From positions 212,258-276,257 of the forward strand of contig CAZBGS010000003.1 in the NCBI GenBank assembly GCA_964491785.1: a DNA stretch of 64,000 bases, given 5' to 3'. The notes beneath the pieces were generated by a model. It was not told the origin of the DNA and did not search any database. It was given only the letters and a program-made list of their open reading frames with translations. The translations under genes were made by a program, and so were the position numbers. This stretch comes from RZZS01 sp964491785. GTDB lineage: Bacteria; Pseudomonadota; Alphaproteobacteria; Micavibrionales; Micavibrionaceae. Shown piece after piece: positions 27,148 to 36,739 of the stretch; the stretch's first letter is position 1; the number at the start of each line of letters is the position of its first letter.

Positions 27148-27704
27148 TGCTGATCCACCTCGCAGGGCTCAACCTGGAAAACAGTGGTTGACATGAAGGT
27201 CGTCCTGCCATCGTCTCCACCCATAAGACTGGCAAACCACGGGGTTATCAGGCGATAGCTGTAAACTGCCCGCACCAGCATCACATCGTTAACGCCTCCG
27301 GTGCTAAATCCTGAAGGTGTAAAAATGCCGTTCTCATCAAAAACAGGCGGATACCCGGCTACATTGATGAAGCTGTTATCCGGCATGGCTATCGCCTCGA
27401 CCTTCAAATCAGCGTTGCAATTTGGAAGAACAACAGCATGGTCGCAGAAAGCCCGGACAAAATTTTCTCTTGGATCACCCGTCATGTTCTGTAACTGGCA
27501 GGTTCTTATCAGCCTCGACGCAACCCCCGTACCCCCCTCGACCATAACCGCCGAAGTAAACATGAGTGACGTCTCGACAATCCCGAGAATCATTAAAATA
27601 AATGGGAAAGCTACCAATGCGAACTCGACTGCAGTAGCTCCATTAGCTCCAGGTAACCACCTGCTGATATTACTGGACATAGCTTTTTTTATTATATTCC
27701 CCAA
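27144..27704 (-). CDS. TadE-like pseudopilin
   Basis: 186 residues. N-terminal GANGATAVEFALVAFPFILM is the TadE signature (Gly-Ala-Thr-Ala-Val-Glu-Phe-Ala). The extracytoplasmic domain has four cysteines (LIRTCQL, CDHAVVLPNC, EPCEVDQQ). First of three adjacent TadE/TadG-family genes. The pairing with the gene at 26611 is the usual TadE-TadF arrangement. Confidence 0.87.
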   Translation of the reverse strand: MGNIIKKAMSSNISRWLPGANGATAVEFALVAFPFILMILGIVETSLMFTSAVMVEGGTGVASRLIRTCQLQNMTGDPRENFVRAFCDHAVVLPNCNADLKVEAIAMPDNSFINVAGYPPVFDENGIFTPSGFSTGGVNDVMLVRAVYSYRLITPWFASLMGGDDGRTTFMSTTVFQVEPCEVDQQ

Positions 27705-27819
27705 ATTTAGCCCGAAAACACTCTGCAGCCACGGGCCGGGCCTTATTATTCATATCCTAGTTTAACTCACTTAAAGACTTGTTAAATATCAATAGCATTT
27801 AATATTGATTTAACCTGTA

Positions 27820-28359
27820 CTATTCCTCCCTGCCGCTTTCTTCGTTCTCCGCGCTACCGCCTGCGGCTTCGAATTGCCTTTCCAGCGGAAACCCGTCCTC
27901 GCCCAGCTTTATGGTTCCAGTGACTTCCGGCCCCCATCTACGCACCAGATCCTGATGCTGCCTGTCGATATCCTCCAGTCTGGATTTGGCCTTTTCCGTC
28001 ATGAAAATCACCACCATTCCTGTCATCGACCATTCGATCATATAGCCAACAGCCGCGGCGAAATACATGACCATTAGGGTTAAAGGCCTTCCAATAATCT
28101 CCATGGTTCCCGCCACAGAATGAGTGCCAGTCCACAATTGCAGAACAAAAGGAGTGCACCCAGCAAGGTTCATCGCCCCCACCGTAAGCCCCATCATTCT
28201 TTCCTTGGATCTGTCCACGAAAGAAGCTACGATAGTCGGCAGCATACCTATCGTCAGCATGATCGTAGTCGGAACGAATACGACCGCTGTAATAAAGAGG
28301 AACAGAAGAAACACCTGCTCCTTCCAACTCATCTTTTTGCGCTTTTTTGCCTTGCCCAT
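27820..28359 (-). CDS. Membrane protein of unknown function, paired with the pseudokinase
   Basis: 179 residues from an ATG 1 bp after the pseudokinase stop, with GGGAAG upstream as ribosome-binding site. Very basic N-terminus (KAKKRKK), then about three or four membrane segments (VFLLFLFITAVVFVPTTIML, VGAMNLAGCTPFVLQLW, LTLMVMYFAAAVGYMIEW) and a hydrophilic acidic C-terminus with RRWGPEV. I do not recognise the family. Position at the head of the Tad locus, between the pseudokinase and tadE, suggests a role in pilus regulation or polar placement. Confidence 0.7.
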   Translation of the reverse strand: MGKAKKRKKMSWKEQVFLLFLFITAVVFVPTTIMLTIGMLPTIVASFVDRSKERMMGLTVGAMNLAGCTPFVLQLWTGTHSVAGTMEIIGRPLTLMVMYFAAAVGYMIEWSMTGMVVIFMTEKAKSRLEDIDRQHQDLVRRWGPEVTGTIKLGEDGFPLERQFEAAGGSAENEESGREE

Positions 28360-28360
28360 C

Positions 28361-30505
28361 CTAGCTTCCCGAGAAAGCAACTATTGTAAAAAGAAGAATT
28401 ACTACACCGGCAAGAAGCCCGGAAACCATCGCGGCGACCTGCCTCCCGGTACTCTTGCCGAAATCTCCCTCCTGCTTCATTTGTTTTTCCAGATTGGTTT
28501 TCTCTGTTTTTAGTTCATGATAATCGAACATCGCTTTGCGGAAATTTCGAAAATCTTTTTTCAGATTTTCTTCATTATCCAGTATTGCCCTAATCTTATT
28601 TATATCTCCCAACTCTTTGAGCTCATTAACCTTATTTTTCATACTATCCCGGAAATCCCGGTCGTGATAACGCTCATAAACCGGATCAAGCATTTCGGCT
28701 ATAGCCTTTGTTATTGCCGGAAATTTTTCCATCCTGGAACGATTCTGAATCGTCGCGAGAGTTCTCAGTGTTCCTATGATTTGCTGATGTCTTTCCTTTG
28801 AATTGATCTCGATAAGAAAAGGGTCGATCATATTGCGATCCTTAACTGAAACGAATGCAACAATATGACGATCCAGAAAATTTAAAGGCGCCCTGCCTTT
28901 CGCGCACAAGTCTTCAAGGGCATACATCAAATCTTCAGGATTTCTGACATAATATCCCTTCAGCTTCTCGCTGAGACAAGGACATTCAGGGCTAAGGATA
29001 TAAACGCATCGCTCAATTCCGTATCCGATATTCTTTTGTCTGACGAATGCGCGGCAGCTCTCGAAACGCCCTATTAGCGCATTTGAATCAATCTTCGTGG
29101 TCTTTTGAAACTCCAGCCAGAAAAGTATCGCCTGATCCGTCGTAAGATCGACAAAAGGCTGTAAATCCTTTTTAAAAATAATAGATTGAACCAGTGCCTG
29201 CCCGATCCCTTCCGGCCTCATGCTAAGCCCCCTGATCCGTATCGGCGCTTCATGATCCAGAATTATTGATATGCGGCAAAGCAGCCTGTCTTTATAAACT
29301 GGCCCTCTTCCAGATTCCTCGGCAGATTTCAATGCCCTGCCGATCAATTCGTCGGCATCCTTGATTTCAAGCGAACGTTCCAGCCATTGCTCAAGCGTCC
29401 CATCCTCCACCATCTGGGCAGCTTCCGGTACGTTATCCTGAAGTTCCATTGCCAGTACACTGGGGCGCAGGTATCGTTTGTTGTTAAAGGTCAAAGGACG
29501 GGCAGCCTTGATTTTTTTGGTAAGCTGCTTTGGGCTGAGCCTTTGTCCGTCAAGCCACGCCTCGATTTCCTCAAACGTCCAGCGTTGCAGCGGATCGTCA
29601 TACAACAATCCGCGAAGCAACTCCAGAACAGGGCCTGTCAACCGGTCTTTGCCCACAAGCGATACGTAACTGCCATTCTCGATCTTGAGCTTTATGATTT
29701 CACGATCGCTCATGCCTTCAAGTGGATCAAACGAACGCAGCAACACGGCAAGAGTAACACCAAGAGCGTACATGTCGTCGGCCCTCGACCCCAGCCCTTT
29801 GGAATTTGCATCCGCCATCGCCCTCTCGACAGGCTCGTATATGCAGGGCTGCAACAAGGAAGGCGGCGTGGAAAGACAGTCTCCGAGAATTATTTTTTCA
29901 TAGGTGGACGAAATGGAGAAAATATTGTCCGCCCTTATGTTTCCGTGAACAAAGTCCTTGTCACGAAAATCTCGCAAAACAGAAACCAGCTGTTTCAGAA
30001 TATTGCCCAGAACGATTTCCTGCCTAAGCCCCATCGCCTGCTTTTCGTTTTTGGGCAGAATGGGTTTTCCAGGAATATTCTCGTAAATGAAAACATAACG
30101 CTGTTCGTTCGTAGGCAGCCAGTCAACCACCCCCGAATGAACCAGTTTGGCAATATTGGAATTCGAAAAATTGGAAAAAATCTGAACTGCACTGATTCTG
30201 GGCACCAGATGGAATTCGCCAAGCAAGGCGATATAAGTGCCGCTATACTTGCCCTTGCCGACAACTTCATAAGCCTTTACCGGCCCCGCATCCAGATGTG
30301 GCAACCGTCGGTCGGCCTTGATTTCCAGCATTTCGCCAAAAGGAACGGAACCGACTTTTTTTTCCGCCTCGGTAGCCGCATCCTTGATCTCTTGCTTCTG
30401 TGCAGGCTTGGGCGCCTCGGCTTCCTTGATGTCCTTACCCTCAGCCGGAGCTAACTCTTGCTGCGAAACTGTTTCGGCTTCCTCGGTTGTCTCGGTATCA
30501 GTCAT
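28361..30505 (-). CDS. Degenerate protein-kinase-like protein with C-terminal membrane anchor
   Basis: 714 residues. Acidic, low-complexity N-terminus (1-50), then a kinase-like domain (about 70-335). The catalytic-loop HRD is HGN (about 187-189, Asp replaced) followed by IRADN, and the metal-binding motif is GDC. The N-lobe shows no VAIK-type Lys (TYIALLGEF in its place). The activation-segment region EPVERA and the helix SRADDMYALGVTLAVLL are preserved. A long helical region (340-680) ends in a coiled coil and a C-terminal membrane helix (VAAMVSGLLAGVVILLFTIV). It looks like a tail-anchored pseudokinase. The start at 30505 (MTDTET) is chosen because the upstream extension is unlike protein. 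Confidence 0.8.
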   Translation of the reverse strand: MTDTETTEEAETVSQQELAPAEGKDIKEAEAPKPAQKQEIKDAATEAEKKVGSVPFGEMLEIKADRRLPHLDAGPVKAYEVVGKGKYSGTYIALLGEFHLVPRISAVQIFSNFSNSNIAKLVHSGVVDWLPTNEQRYVFIYENIPGKPILPKNEKQAMGLRQEIVLGNILKQLVSVLRDFRDKDFVHGNIRADNIFSISSTYEKIILGDCLSTPPSLLQPCIYEPVERAMADANSKGLGSRADDMYALGVTLAVLLRSFDPLEGMSDREIIKLKIENGSYVSLVGKDRLTGPVLELLRGLLYDDPLQRWTFEEIEAWLDGQRLSPKQLTKKIKAARPLTFNNKRYLRPSVLAMELQDNVPEAAQMVEDGTLEQWLERSLEIKDADELIGRALKSAEESGRGPVYKDRLLCRISIILDHEAPIRIRGLSMRPEGIGQALVQSIIFKKDLQPFVDLTTDQAILFWLEFQKTTKIDSNALIGRFESCRAFVRQKNIGYGIERCVYILSPECPCLSEKLKGYYVRNPEDLMYALEDLCAKGRAPLNFLDRHIVAFVSVKDRNMIDPFLIEINSKERHQQIIGTLRTLATIQNRSRMEKFPAITKAIAEMLDPVYERYHDRDFRDSMKNKVNELKELGDINKIRAILDNEENLKKDFRNFRKAMFDYHELKTEKTNLEKQMKQEGDFGKSTGRQVAAMVSGLLAGVVILLFTIVAFSGS

Positions 30506-30569
30506 CAATTTACTCGAAATCAAATAATAGCGGGGGCAGGAAATACGGGATCGAAAACAGAAATGAACC

Positions 30570-30593
30570 AAGCGGGCAAAGTATTGCCCGCTT
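30570..30593 (-). terminator. Hairpin after purA
   Basis: Perfect 10-bp arms AAGCGGGCAA/TTGCCCGCTT with a four-base loop, 33 bp past the purA stop and 65 bp ahead of the pseudokinase start. No long U-run follows in the leftward transcript, so termination could be partial. Confidence 0.6.
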
Positions 30594-30625
30594 TGATGAT
30601 AATACCGAAATTAAGAAAAGTAAAA

Positions 30626-31918
30626 TCAGCTGTAAAAAGGATCGTGCATTAAAATCGTGTCTTCCCTCTCCGGACTGGTTGAAAGAAGCGCGACAGGAGC
30701 CTCTATAAGTTCCTCGATCATTCTTATGTATTTAACCGCCGCCGCCGGAAGATCCGACCACGAACGCGCGCCGCGTGTGCTTTCGCTCCATCCCGGAACG
30801 CTCTCATAGATCGGTTTTACTTCCTGCTGGTATACCGGCGAGGCCGGGAAATTATCGATCCTCGAACCGTTCAGTTCGTAACCGGTGCAAATCCTGAGCT
30901 CTTCAAAACCGTCGAGAACGTCAAGCTTGGTAAGCGCTATCCCGTTGATGCCGCCGATCTTCACCGCCTGGCGCACCATGACAGCGTCGAACCACCCGCA
31001 TCTGCGCTTGCGCCCGGTGGTGGTTCCGAATTCATGCCCGCGCTCGCCAATCAACTCGCCGGTCTCGTTGACAAGCTCTGTCGGAAAAGGCCCCGACCCG
31101 ACCCGCGTCGTATAGGCTTTGGCGATGCCTAGTATGTAATTCACAGCCCCCGGCCCGATGCCCGACCCCGACGAAGCCGCAGCAGAAACCGTGTTCGATG
31201 AGGTTACATACGGATACGTGCCATGGTCGACATCCAGCATAATCCCTTGCGCCCCTTCAAAAAGGATTTTTCTCCCCTCCTTGCGCGCCTCTTCCAGCCG
31301 CTGCCAGACCACGCCTGCATAAGGCACGACCTCCGCTGCGATCGCCATCAGACTTTCCAGCAACTCCCCTGTCTGAAGCGGCTCCTCGCCCAGACCTTTG
31401 AGCAATGCGTTATGATGCAGCATCATCGCTTCCAGCTTTTCCTGCACCAGATCCTTATGGCGAAGGTCGCACACACGAAGGCCGCGTCTGGCCACCTTGT
31501 CTTCATAGGCGGGCCCGATGCCCCGCCCTGTCGTTCCGATAGGGGTTTTCCCCCTCGCCTTCTCCAGCGCCTTGTCCAGCGCCTGATGCACCGGCAGAAT
31601 CAGGTTCGCGTTTTCGGCAAGCACCAGATTCCGGGGGCTGATCTCAACGCCCTTTTCCCTTACAACATTGATCTCTTTCATTAAAGCCCAGGGATCAACC
31701 ACCACCCCGTTGCCGATAACCGAAAGCTTGCCTTTCCTGACAATCCCCGAAGGCAGCAGGTGCAGCTTGTACTCCGTGCCGTCGATCACCAGAGTGTGAC
31801 CGGCGTTATGCCCTCCCTGAAAGCGAACCACGACATCCGCCCGGCTGGAGAGCCAGTCGACGATCTTCCCTTTACCTTCGTCGCCCCATTGAGCACCGAT
31901 TACCGCTACGTTAGCCAT
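30626..31918 (-). CDS. purA: Adenylosuccinate synthase
   Basis: Converts IMP, aspartate and GTP to adenylosuccinate, the first committed step to AMP. 430 residues from the start at 31918 (MANVAVIGAQWGDEGKGK, where GDEGKGK is the GTP-binding P-loop). The catalytic loop QGGHNAGHT and the IMP-binding GTTGRGIGPAYEDK are intact. GGGGGAC precedes the start. The start overlaps the hisZ stop by 8 bp, as in many alphaproteobacteria. Confidence 0.97.
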   Translation of the reverse strand: MANVAVIGAQWGDEGKGKIVDWLSSRADVVVRFQGGHNAGHTLVIDGTEYKLHLLPSGIVRKGKLSVIGNGVVVDPWALMKEINVVREKGVEISPRNLVLAENANLILPVHQALDKALEKARGKTPIGTTGRGIGPAYEDKVARRGLRVCDLRHKDLVQEKLEAMMLHHNALLKGLGEEPLQTGELLESLMAIAAEVVPYAGVVWQRLEEARKEGRKILFEGAQGIMLDVDHGTYPYVTSSNTVSAAASSGSGIGPGAVNYILGIAKAYTTRVGSGPFPTELVNETGELIGERGHEFGTTTGRKRRCGWFDAVMVRQAVKIGGINGIALTKLDVLDGFEELRICTGYELNGSRIDNFPASPVYQQEVKPIYESVPGWSESTRGARSWSDLPAAAVKYIRMIEELIEAPVALLSTSPEREDTILMHDPFYS

Positions 31919-33035
31919 TTGTCCCCCCGGTTTGGTCGTCACTGAATTTGCGCACTACTATTCTCCCGCCGGATTGCAGCTCGGAAATCTTCGCCCAGTC
32001 CTCTACGGCAGGAACTTCCCGCTTTTCAGGCTGCCTGCGTCGAGGCAGCACCCTTCGCATCGTATCCATATAGAAAGTAAAACCGGCCGCGGTCTCTGTT
32101 TTACGACCGTCCTTGTTGCCGCCGCCGTTGATATCGTAACGCCCTCCCCTGCCAAGCTCTCCTCTCGCCCCCCTAGCGAACAGGGTAAAGGCGAAGCCGG
32201 TATGATAGCCGAAGCCCCGCCGCTCGACAGGATCGATGGTGATATTCACTTCTGTTAACTCCAGTTCCCTGATCGCTCTCTCAACCCCTTCGGCAATAAG
32301 TGTAAGCGCCCTGACATATGACAGGGCGGCATCGGGAAGCCTGATACCGTTTAATTTCCTCATGGCGTCGCCCGCCGGGCCCATGCAGCCTGTAAGCTCT
32401 TCAAGAAGCAGTGCCGCCTCGCCTCCACGGCTGCGAATCGAGTCGCGGTCGCGGCGCTCCAGCGCTTCGTCAAGAACCTCCCGGTCTGCCGCATCCGTCC
32501 GGCACGCGGCGTAAATCACATTAACCAGCGGCGGCAGGGCCAGATCAATCGTAACCTTGCCGATTCCGAGATCTTTCAGCGCAATCAGCGACAACACCGC
32601 AACCTCTATATCCGCCTCGATATTGTGGGCGCCGATAAGCTCGCATCCAACCTTGACGAATTCCCGCTCCGGCCTGATCTGCGTACCCTTGATGCGCAGT
32701 ACTTCCCCGGCATATGCAAGCCTCAGAGGCCTCGGCTCATGCCCCAGTCGGGTGGCCGCTATCCTCGCGATCTGTGCCGTAGTATCGGAGCGCAAGGCCA
32801 TCATTTTCTGCGACACCGGATCCATCAGCCTGAACGTCTCGCCAGCCACCACCTGACCCGGCCCGGGAGCGAAAAGGCTTTCCTCGAACTCGGCCAGCGG
32901 CGGCTTGACTCTCTCGTAACCGAAGGATTCAAATCTTTTTATGATTGTTTGTACGGCTTCGGCCTCTCTTGCCGCCTCCGGCGGCAGAAGGTCGATCAGC
33001 CCACTGGGGAGCAAAGCCTGATTTTTCTTTTCCAT
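31911..33035 (-). CDS. hisZ: ATP phosphoribosyltransferase regulatory subunit
   Basis: 374 residues, class II aminoacyl-tRNA synthetase-like fold. The HisRS-like motif-2 segment is MALRSDTTAQIARIAATRLG and the C-terminal GRGGRYDING loop is retained. HisZ pairs with short-form HisG to start histidine synthesis. No other his gene is in the window. A HisRS would be longer and carry an anticodon-binding domain, which is absent here. Confidence 0.9.
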   Translation of the reverse strand: MEKKNQALLPSGLIDLLPPEAAREAEAVQTIIKRFESFGYERVKPPLAEFEESLFAPGPGQVVAGETFRLMDPVSQKMMALRSDTTAQIARIAATRLGHEPRPLRLAYAGEVLRIKGTQIRPEREFVKVGCELIGAHNIEADIEVAVLSLIALKDLGIGKVTIDLALPPLVNVIYAACRTDAADREVLDEALERRDRDSIRSRGGEAALLLEELTGCMGPAGDAMRKLNGIRLPDAALSYVRALTLIAEGVERAIRELELTEVNITIDPVERRGFGYHTGFAFTLFARGARGELGRGGRYDINGGGNKDGRKTETAAGFTFYMDTMRRVLPRRRQPEKREVPAVEDWAKISELQSGGRIVVRKFSDDQTGGTNG

Positions 33036-33108
33036 GACGGGACTAACTCTTGCCTGTAAACGCAGGCATTATCAAGTAAAACCTGCAACAGGTTAATATT
33101 GTTGGAAG

Positions 33109-34464
33109 TCAGGCAGCCGATTTTTCTATCGCCTCGCAAACGTCGTGAACCACCCGCCTGACAAGTTCTTTATCGTCGCCCTCCGCCATCACCCTGATGA
33201 CCGGCTCGGTTCCCGAAGCCCTGACCAGCAGTCTTCCGTTCCCGCCAAGTTCCTTCTCGGCCATTTCTATGCTTTTCTTCACGCTCGCTTCTTCAAGCGG
33301 CCTGCCCTTTGCGAAGCGGACATTTTTTAACAACTGCGGCATGGGAGTGAACAAATTTAAAGCCTTGCTGGCTCCCCCGCCTTTTTCCTTGAGTATGCCG
33401 AGTACCTGTATCGCCGCGAGCAGCCCGTCGCCGGTGGTTCCGTAATCCGACATTATGATATGCCCCGACTGCTCGCCGCCGAGCGTAAATCCCCCTTCGC
33501 GCATCCTTTCAACCACATAGCGGTCGCCCACCGGAGTTCTGATGACTTTAATCCCCTCGCCCTGAAGAAACCTCTCCAGACCAAGATTTGACATTACCGT
33601 AGCCACAAGCGCATCGCCGAAAAGCATATCCCGCTTTTTAAAGGATAGTGCCAGTAGCGCCATAAGCTGGTCGCCATCTATTCGATTACCCGTCTCGTCG
33701 ACCATGATAAGCCGGTCGGCATCTCCATCCAGGGCAATCCCGACATCCGCGCCTTGCTCGACCACGGCTTCCTGAAGCATGCAGGTATCAGTGGCTCCGC
33801 ATCCGTCATTGATGTTGCGCCCGTTCGGTGAAACGCCTATCGGAACCACTTCGGCCTCAAGCTCCCACAGAATTGCGGGCGCAACCTTGTAAGAGGCTCC
33901 GTTCGCACAATCAACCACGATCTTCAGCCCTTCCAGAGACTGGTTTCTGGGCAGGCTTCTCTTTATATATTCGATATACCTCCCGCTCGCGTCATCAAGT
34001 CTGCTGGCACGACCGAGATCGGCCGGAAGCGGCAGATTACCGGCAAGGTCGCCGTCGATTTTTTTCTCAATAACTTCCTCGACCTCGTCGGGAAGCTTGT
34101 ACCCGTCCGGGCCGAACAATTTTATTCCATTGTCCTGAAAAGGATTGTGCGAGGCTGAAATCATCACTCCGACATCTGCCCGCATCGAACGTGTGAGGAT
34201 TGCTATCGCCGGTGTTGGTATCGGCCCGACCAGCACAACATCCATACCCATCGACACGAAACCGGATGCCATGGCCTGTTCGATCATGTAACACGAAAGC
34301 CTCGTATCCTTGCCGATCACAGCCCGGTTCTGATGATTGCCGTTATTATCCCGCTTGAGAACCAGCGCCGTTGCCATGGCTGCCTTCAAAGCCATCTCGG
34401 CTGTCATTGGAAAAGTATTGGCCTGTCCGCGTATGCCATCGGTTCCGAAATATTTACGTGCCAT
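33109..34464 (-). CDS. glmM: Phosphoglucosamine mutase
   Basis: 451 residues. Isomerises glucosamine-6-phosphate to glucosamine-1-phosphate for UDP-GlcNAc. Visible are the N-terminal KYFGTDGIRGQAN, the phosphoserine loop MISASHNPFQDNGIK (Ser of SASHN), the metal loop ALDGDADR, the sugar loop GGEQSGH and the phosphate-binding RASGTEPVIRVM. Start at 34464 (MARKYFGTDG) is the family start; a slightly earlier in-frame start is less typical. It lies downstream of ftsH, as in many proteobacteria. Confidence 0.96.
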   Translation of the reverse strand: MARKYFGTDGIRGQANTFPMTAEMALKAAMATALVLKRDNNGNHQNRAVIGKDTRLSCYMIEQAMASGFVSMGMDVVLVGPIPTPAIAILTRSMRADVGVMISASHNPFQDNGIKLFGPDGYKLPDEVEEVIEKKIDGDLAGNLPLPADLGRASRLDDASGRYIEYIKRSLPRNQSLEGLKIVVDCANGASYKVAPAILWELEAEVVPIGVSPNGRNINDGCGATDTCMLQEAVVEQGADVGIALDGDADRLIMVDETGNRIDGDQLMALLALSFKKRDMLFGDALVATVMSNLGLERFLQGEGIKVIRTPVGDRYVVERMREGGFTLGGEQSGHIIMSDYGTTGDGLLAAIQVLGILKEKGGGASKALNLFTPMPQLLKNVRFAKGRPLEEASVKKSIEMAEKELGGNGRLLVRASGTEPVIRVMAEGDDKELVRRVVHDVCEAIEKSAA

Positions 34465-34530
34465 GGGAAATCCCGTCCCCTTCAAAGTTCCCCCTCTCCC
34501 GCAGGGAGAGGGTTTGTTGTCAGCGAATTA

Positions 34531-34630
34531 TATAGCATTGAACGATCAGGTTTAACTACGTCATGCCCGCCTCGTGCGGCATCCGGCGAAATGACGGGAA
34601 ACGGTTCAGCCTGATAGATCGATGCTCTAA
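34531..34630. repeat. Dispersed palindromic (MITE/REP-like) element, copy A
   Basis: 100 bp between glmM and ftsH. Left end TATAGCATTGAACGATCAGG; the reverse complement of the right end (TTAGAGCATCGATCTATCAG) matches the left end with one preceding base at 15 of 20 positions by eye. Inside is a CGTCATGCCCGC...AATGACGGG inverted pair. The near-copy at 38223 shows it is a repeat family. No coding capacity. Confidence 0.7.
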
Positions 34631-34668
34631 GCGCTTTAACTATATAGCAGATGAACGGCTCCCGGCAA

Positions 34669-36582
34669 TCAGGCTTCCTGGGGAATGTTTTTAACCCTTC
34701 CGCCGACAGGCACGGAAGTACGTGGCCCCTCCGAGCGGGGTTCGTCGTCGGCGTCATCCCTGATAATGGGCTGCCCCTTAAGGATAGCCTTGATTTCATC
34801 CCCCGAGAGCATTTCGTATTCAAGCAGTGCCTTTGCCAGCTTGTGAAGATCGTCGATATGCTGCGTAAGAACGTTTTTCGCCCGTGCATAAGCCGTATCG
34901 ACAATCTCCCTGATTTCCGCGTCCACCAGCGCCGCCGTGGCGTCGGAAAGATTTTTTGACTGCGCGACAGAATGCCCGAGGAATATCTCTTCCTGATCAT
35001 ACCCGTAATGGAGTGGGCCAAGCTTCTGGCTCATGCCCCATTCCGTAACCATTCTCCGCGCAGTCTCCGTAGCATGCTTGATATCGCTTGAAGCTCCTGT
35101 GGTAACCTTTTCAGCGCCGAATATCAGTTCCTCTGCGATCCTCCCTCCCATTGCGACCGCAAGATCGGCCCTTAGCTTGGATTTCGACATTGAGATCCTG
35201 TCCCCCTCTGGCAGACGCATCACCATGCCAAGAGCGCGGCCCCTTGGAATAATCGTCGCCTTGTGGATCGGGTCGGAGTCGGGCTCGTTAAGAGCGACGA
35301 TGGCGTGTCCAGCCTCGTGATAGGCGGTAAGCTTCTTTTCCTCATCGCTCATCACCATTGACTTGCGTTCGGCACCCATCATTACCTTGTCCTTGGCGTC
35401 CTCAAGCTCTTCCATGCCAACGACACGCTTGCCTCTTCTCGCCGCGAGCAATGCCGCCTCGTTCACCAGATTGGCGAGATCTGCGCCGGAAAACCCCGGC
35501 GTACCCCTTGCGATCACCGCGGCATTCACCGTTTGCGATACCGGAATGTTCTTCAAATGAACTTTGAGTATTTTTTCCCTGCCTTTGATATCGGGAAGCG
35601 GCACCACTACCTGACGATCGAAACGTCCCGGTCGCAAAAGCGCGGGATCGAGGACATCCGGACGGTTGGTGGCGGCGATGATGATAATCCCCTCATTCGC
35701 CTCGAACCCGTCCATCTCCACAAGCAGCTGGTTCAAAGTCTGTTCGCGCTCATCGTTCCCACCGCCAAGTCCCGCTCCCCGGTGTCGCCCGACAGCGTCG
35801 ATTTCATCGATGAACAAAATACAAGGAGCGTTCTTCTTGGCCTGCTCGAACATATCGCGAACCCGGCTGGCTCCCACACCGACGAACATCTCAACGAAAT
35901 CCGAACCAGAAATAGTGAAAAACGGCACATTCGCCTCACCGGCAACCGCTCTCGCAATCAGGGTTTTACCGGTGCCCGGCGGGCCTACCAGCAGGGCTCC
36001 CTTGGGAATCTTGCCTCCAAGGCGCTGAAATTTCTGCGGATCTTTTAAGAATTCGACGATTTCTTCGAGTTCCGATTTTGCCTCATCCACCCCGGCCACA
36101 TCCTCGAACGTAACTCTCCCCTGCTTCTCGGTAAGCAGTCTGGCGCGGCTTTTACCGAACCCCATCGCCCCTCCGCTGCCTCTTCCCTGCATCTGCCGCA
36201 TGAAAAACACCCACACGCCGATAAGAAGCAGCATCGGAAACCATGAAAGCAGAATACTGAAAGCGCTGATCTGCTCAGGCTCTTCTTCCTCTGCCATTAT
36301 CCGGACACCGGTTTCCCCCAGCCGCTCGACAATATTTTCATTCACAGGAACCAGCGTGGAAAAGCTGTCGCCCGATTGCGCATAATGCCCAGTAAGCTTC
36401 TGCCCCTTGATCACGACATCCGAAACCTGCCCTGATATAGCATCGGAAATGAAATCAGAATAGGCAATATTTCTGATGCGTTGCTGCTGTTGCTGCTGCG
36501 CCCCCTGAAAAACATTGAAAAGGAAGGCCAGCATCAACGCAATTGCCAGCCAGAAAACGATATTACGCCCAAAACTGTTCAC
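34669..36582 (-). CDS. ftsH: ATP-dependent zinc metalloprotease FtsH
   Basis: 637 residues. Two membrane segments (about 8-27 and 105-127) flank a periplasmic domain. The AAA module has Walker A GPPGTGKT, Walker B CILFIDEIDAVG and the second region of homology with RPDVLDPALLRPGRFDRQ. The zinc protease motif is HEAGH. It degrades unfolded membrane proteins and regulators. Located between tilS and glmM, the classic order. Two in-frame codons upstream of RNIVFWLAIAL make the start reasonably secure. Confidence 0.97.
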   Translation of the reverse strand: MNSFGRNIVFWLAIALMLAFLFNVFQGAQQQQQQRIRNIAYSDFISDAISGQVSDVVIKGQKLTGHYAQSGDSFSTLVPVNENIVERLGETGVRIMAEEEEPEQISAFSILLSWFPMLLLIGVWVFFMRQMQGRGSGGAMGFGKSRARLLTEKQGRVTFEDVAGVDEAKSELEEIVEFLKDPQKFQRLGGKIPKGALLVGPPGTGKTLIARAVAGEANVPFFTISGSDFVEMFVGVGASRVRDMFEQAKKNAPCILFIDEIDAVGRHRGAGLGGGNDEREQTLNQLLVEMDGFEANEGIIIIAATNRPDVLDPALLRPGRFDRQVVVPLPDIKGREKILKVHLKNIPVSQTVNAAVIARGTPGFSGADLANLVNEAALLAARRGKRVVGMEELEDAKDKVMMGAERKSMVMSDEEKKLTAYHEAGHAIVALNEPDSDPIHKATIIPRGRALGMVMRLPEGDRISMSKSKLRADLAVAMGGRIAEELIFGAEKVTTGASSDIKHATETARRMVTEWGMSQKLGPLHYGYDQEEIFLGHSVAQSKNLSDATAALVDAEIREIVDTAYARAKNVLTQHIDDLHKLAKALLEYEMLSGDEIKAILKGQPIIRDDADDEPRSEGPRTSVPVGGRVKNIPQEA

Positions 36583-36739
36583 GAAGTGATTTCCTTCTTG
36601 TTAAAACCCAGGCACGTAAGGTCAGACTATAATATAGGACAGCTCTCCAGATTGACACCATATCAATAAAAGAAACTTTTGCCCCCTTGGTAGCAGATCG
36701 CCTCATCATCGAAAAAAAACACATTGAAGGATGCGCAAA

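Noticed and set aside
29387..30454. A 355-codon plus-strand frame
   Set aside because: Antisense of the pseudokinase; no motif and no ribosome-binding site.
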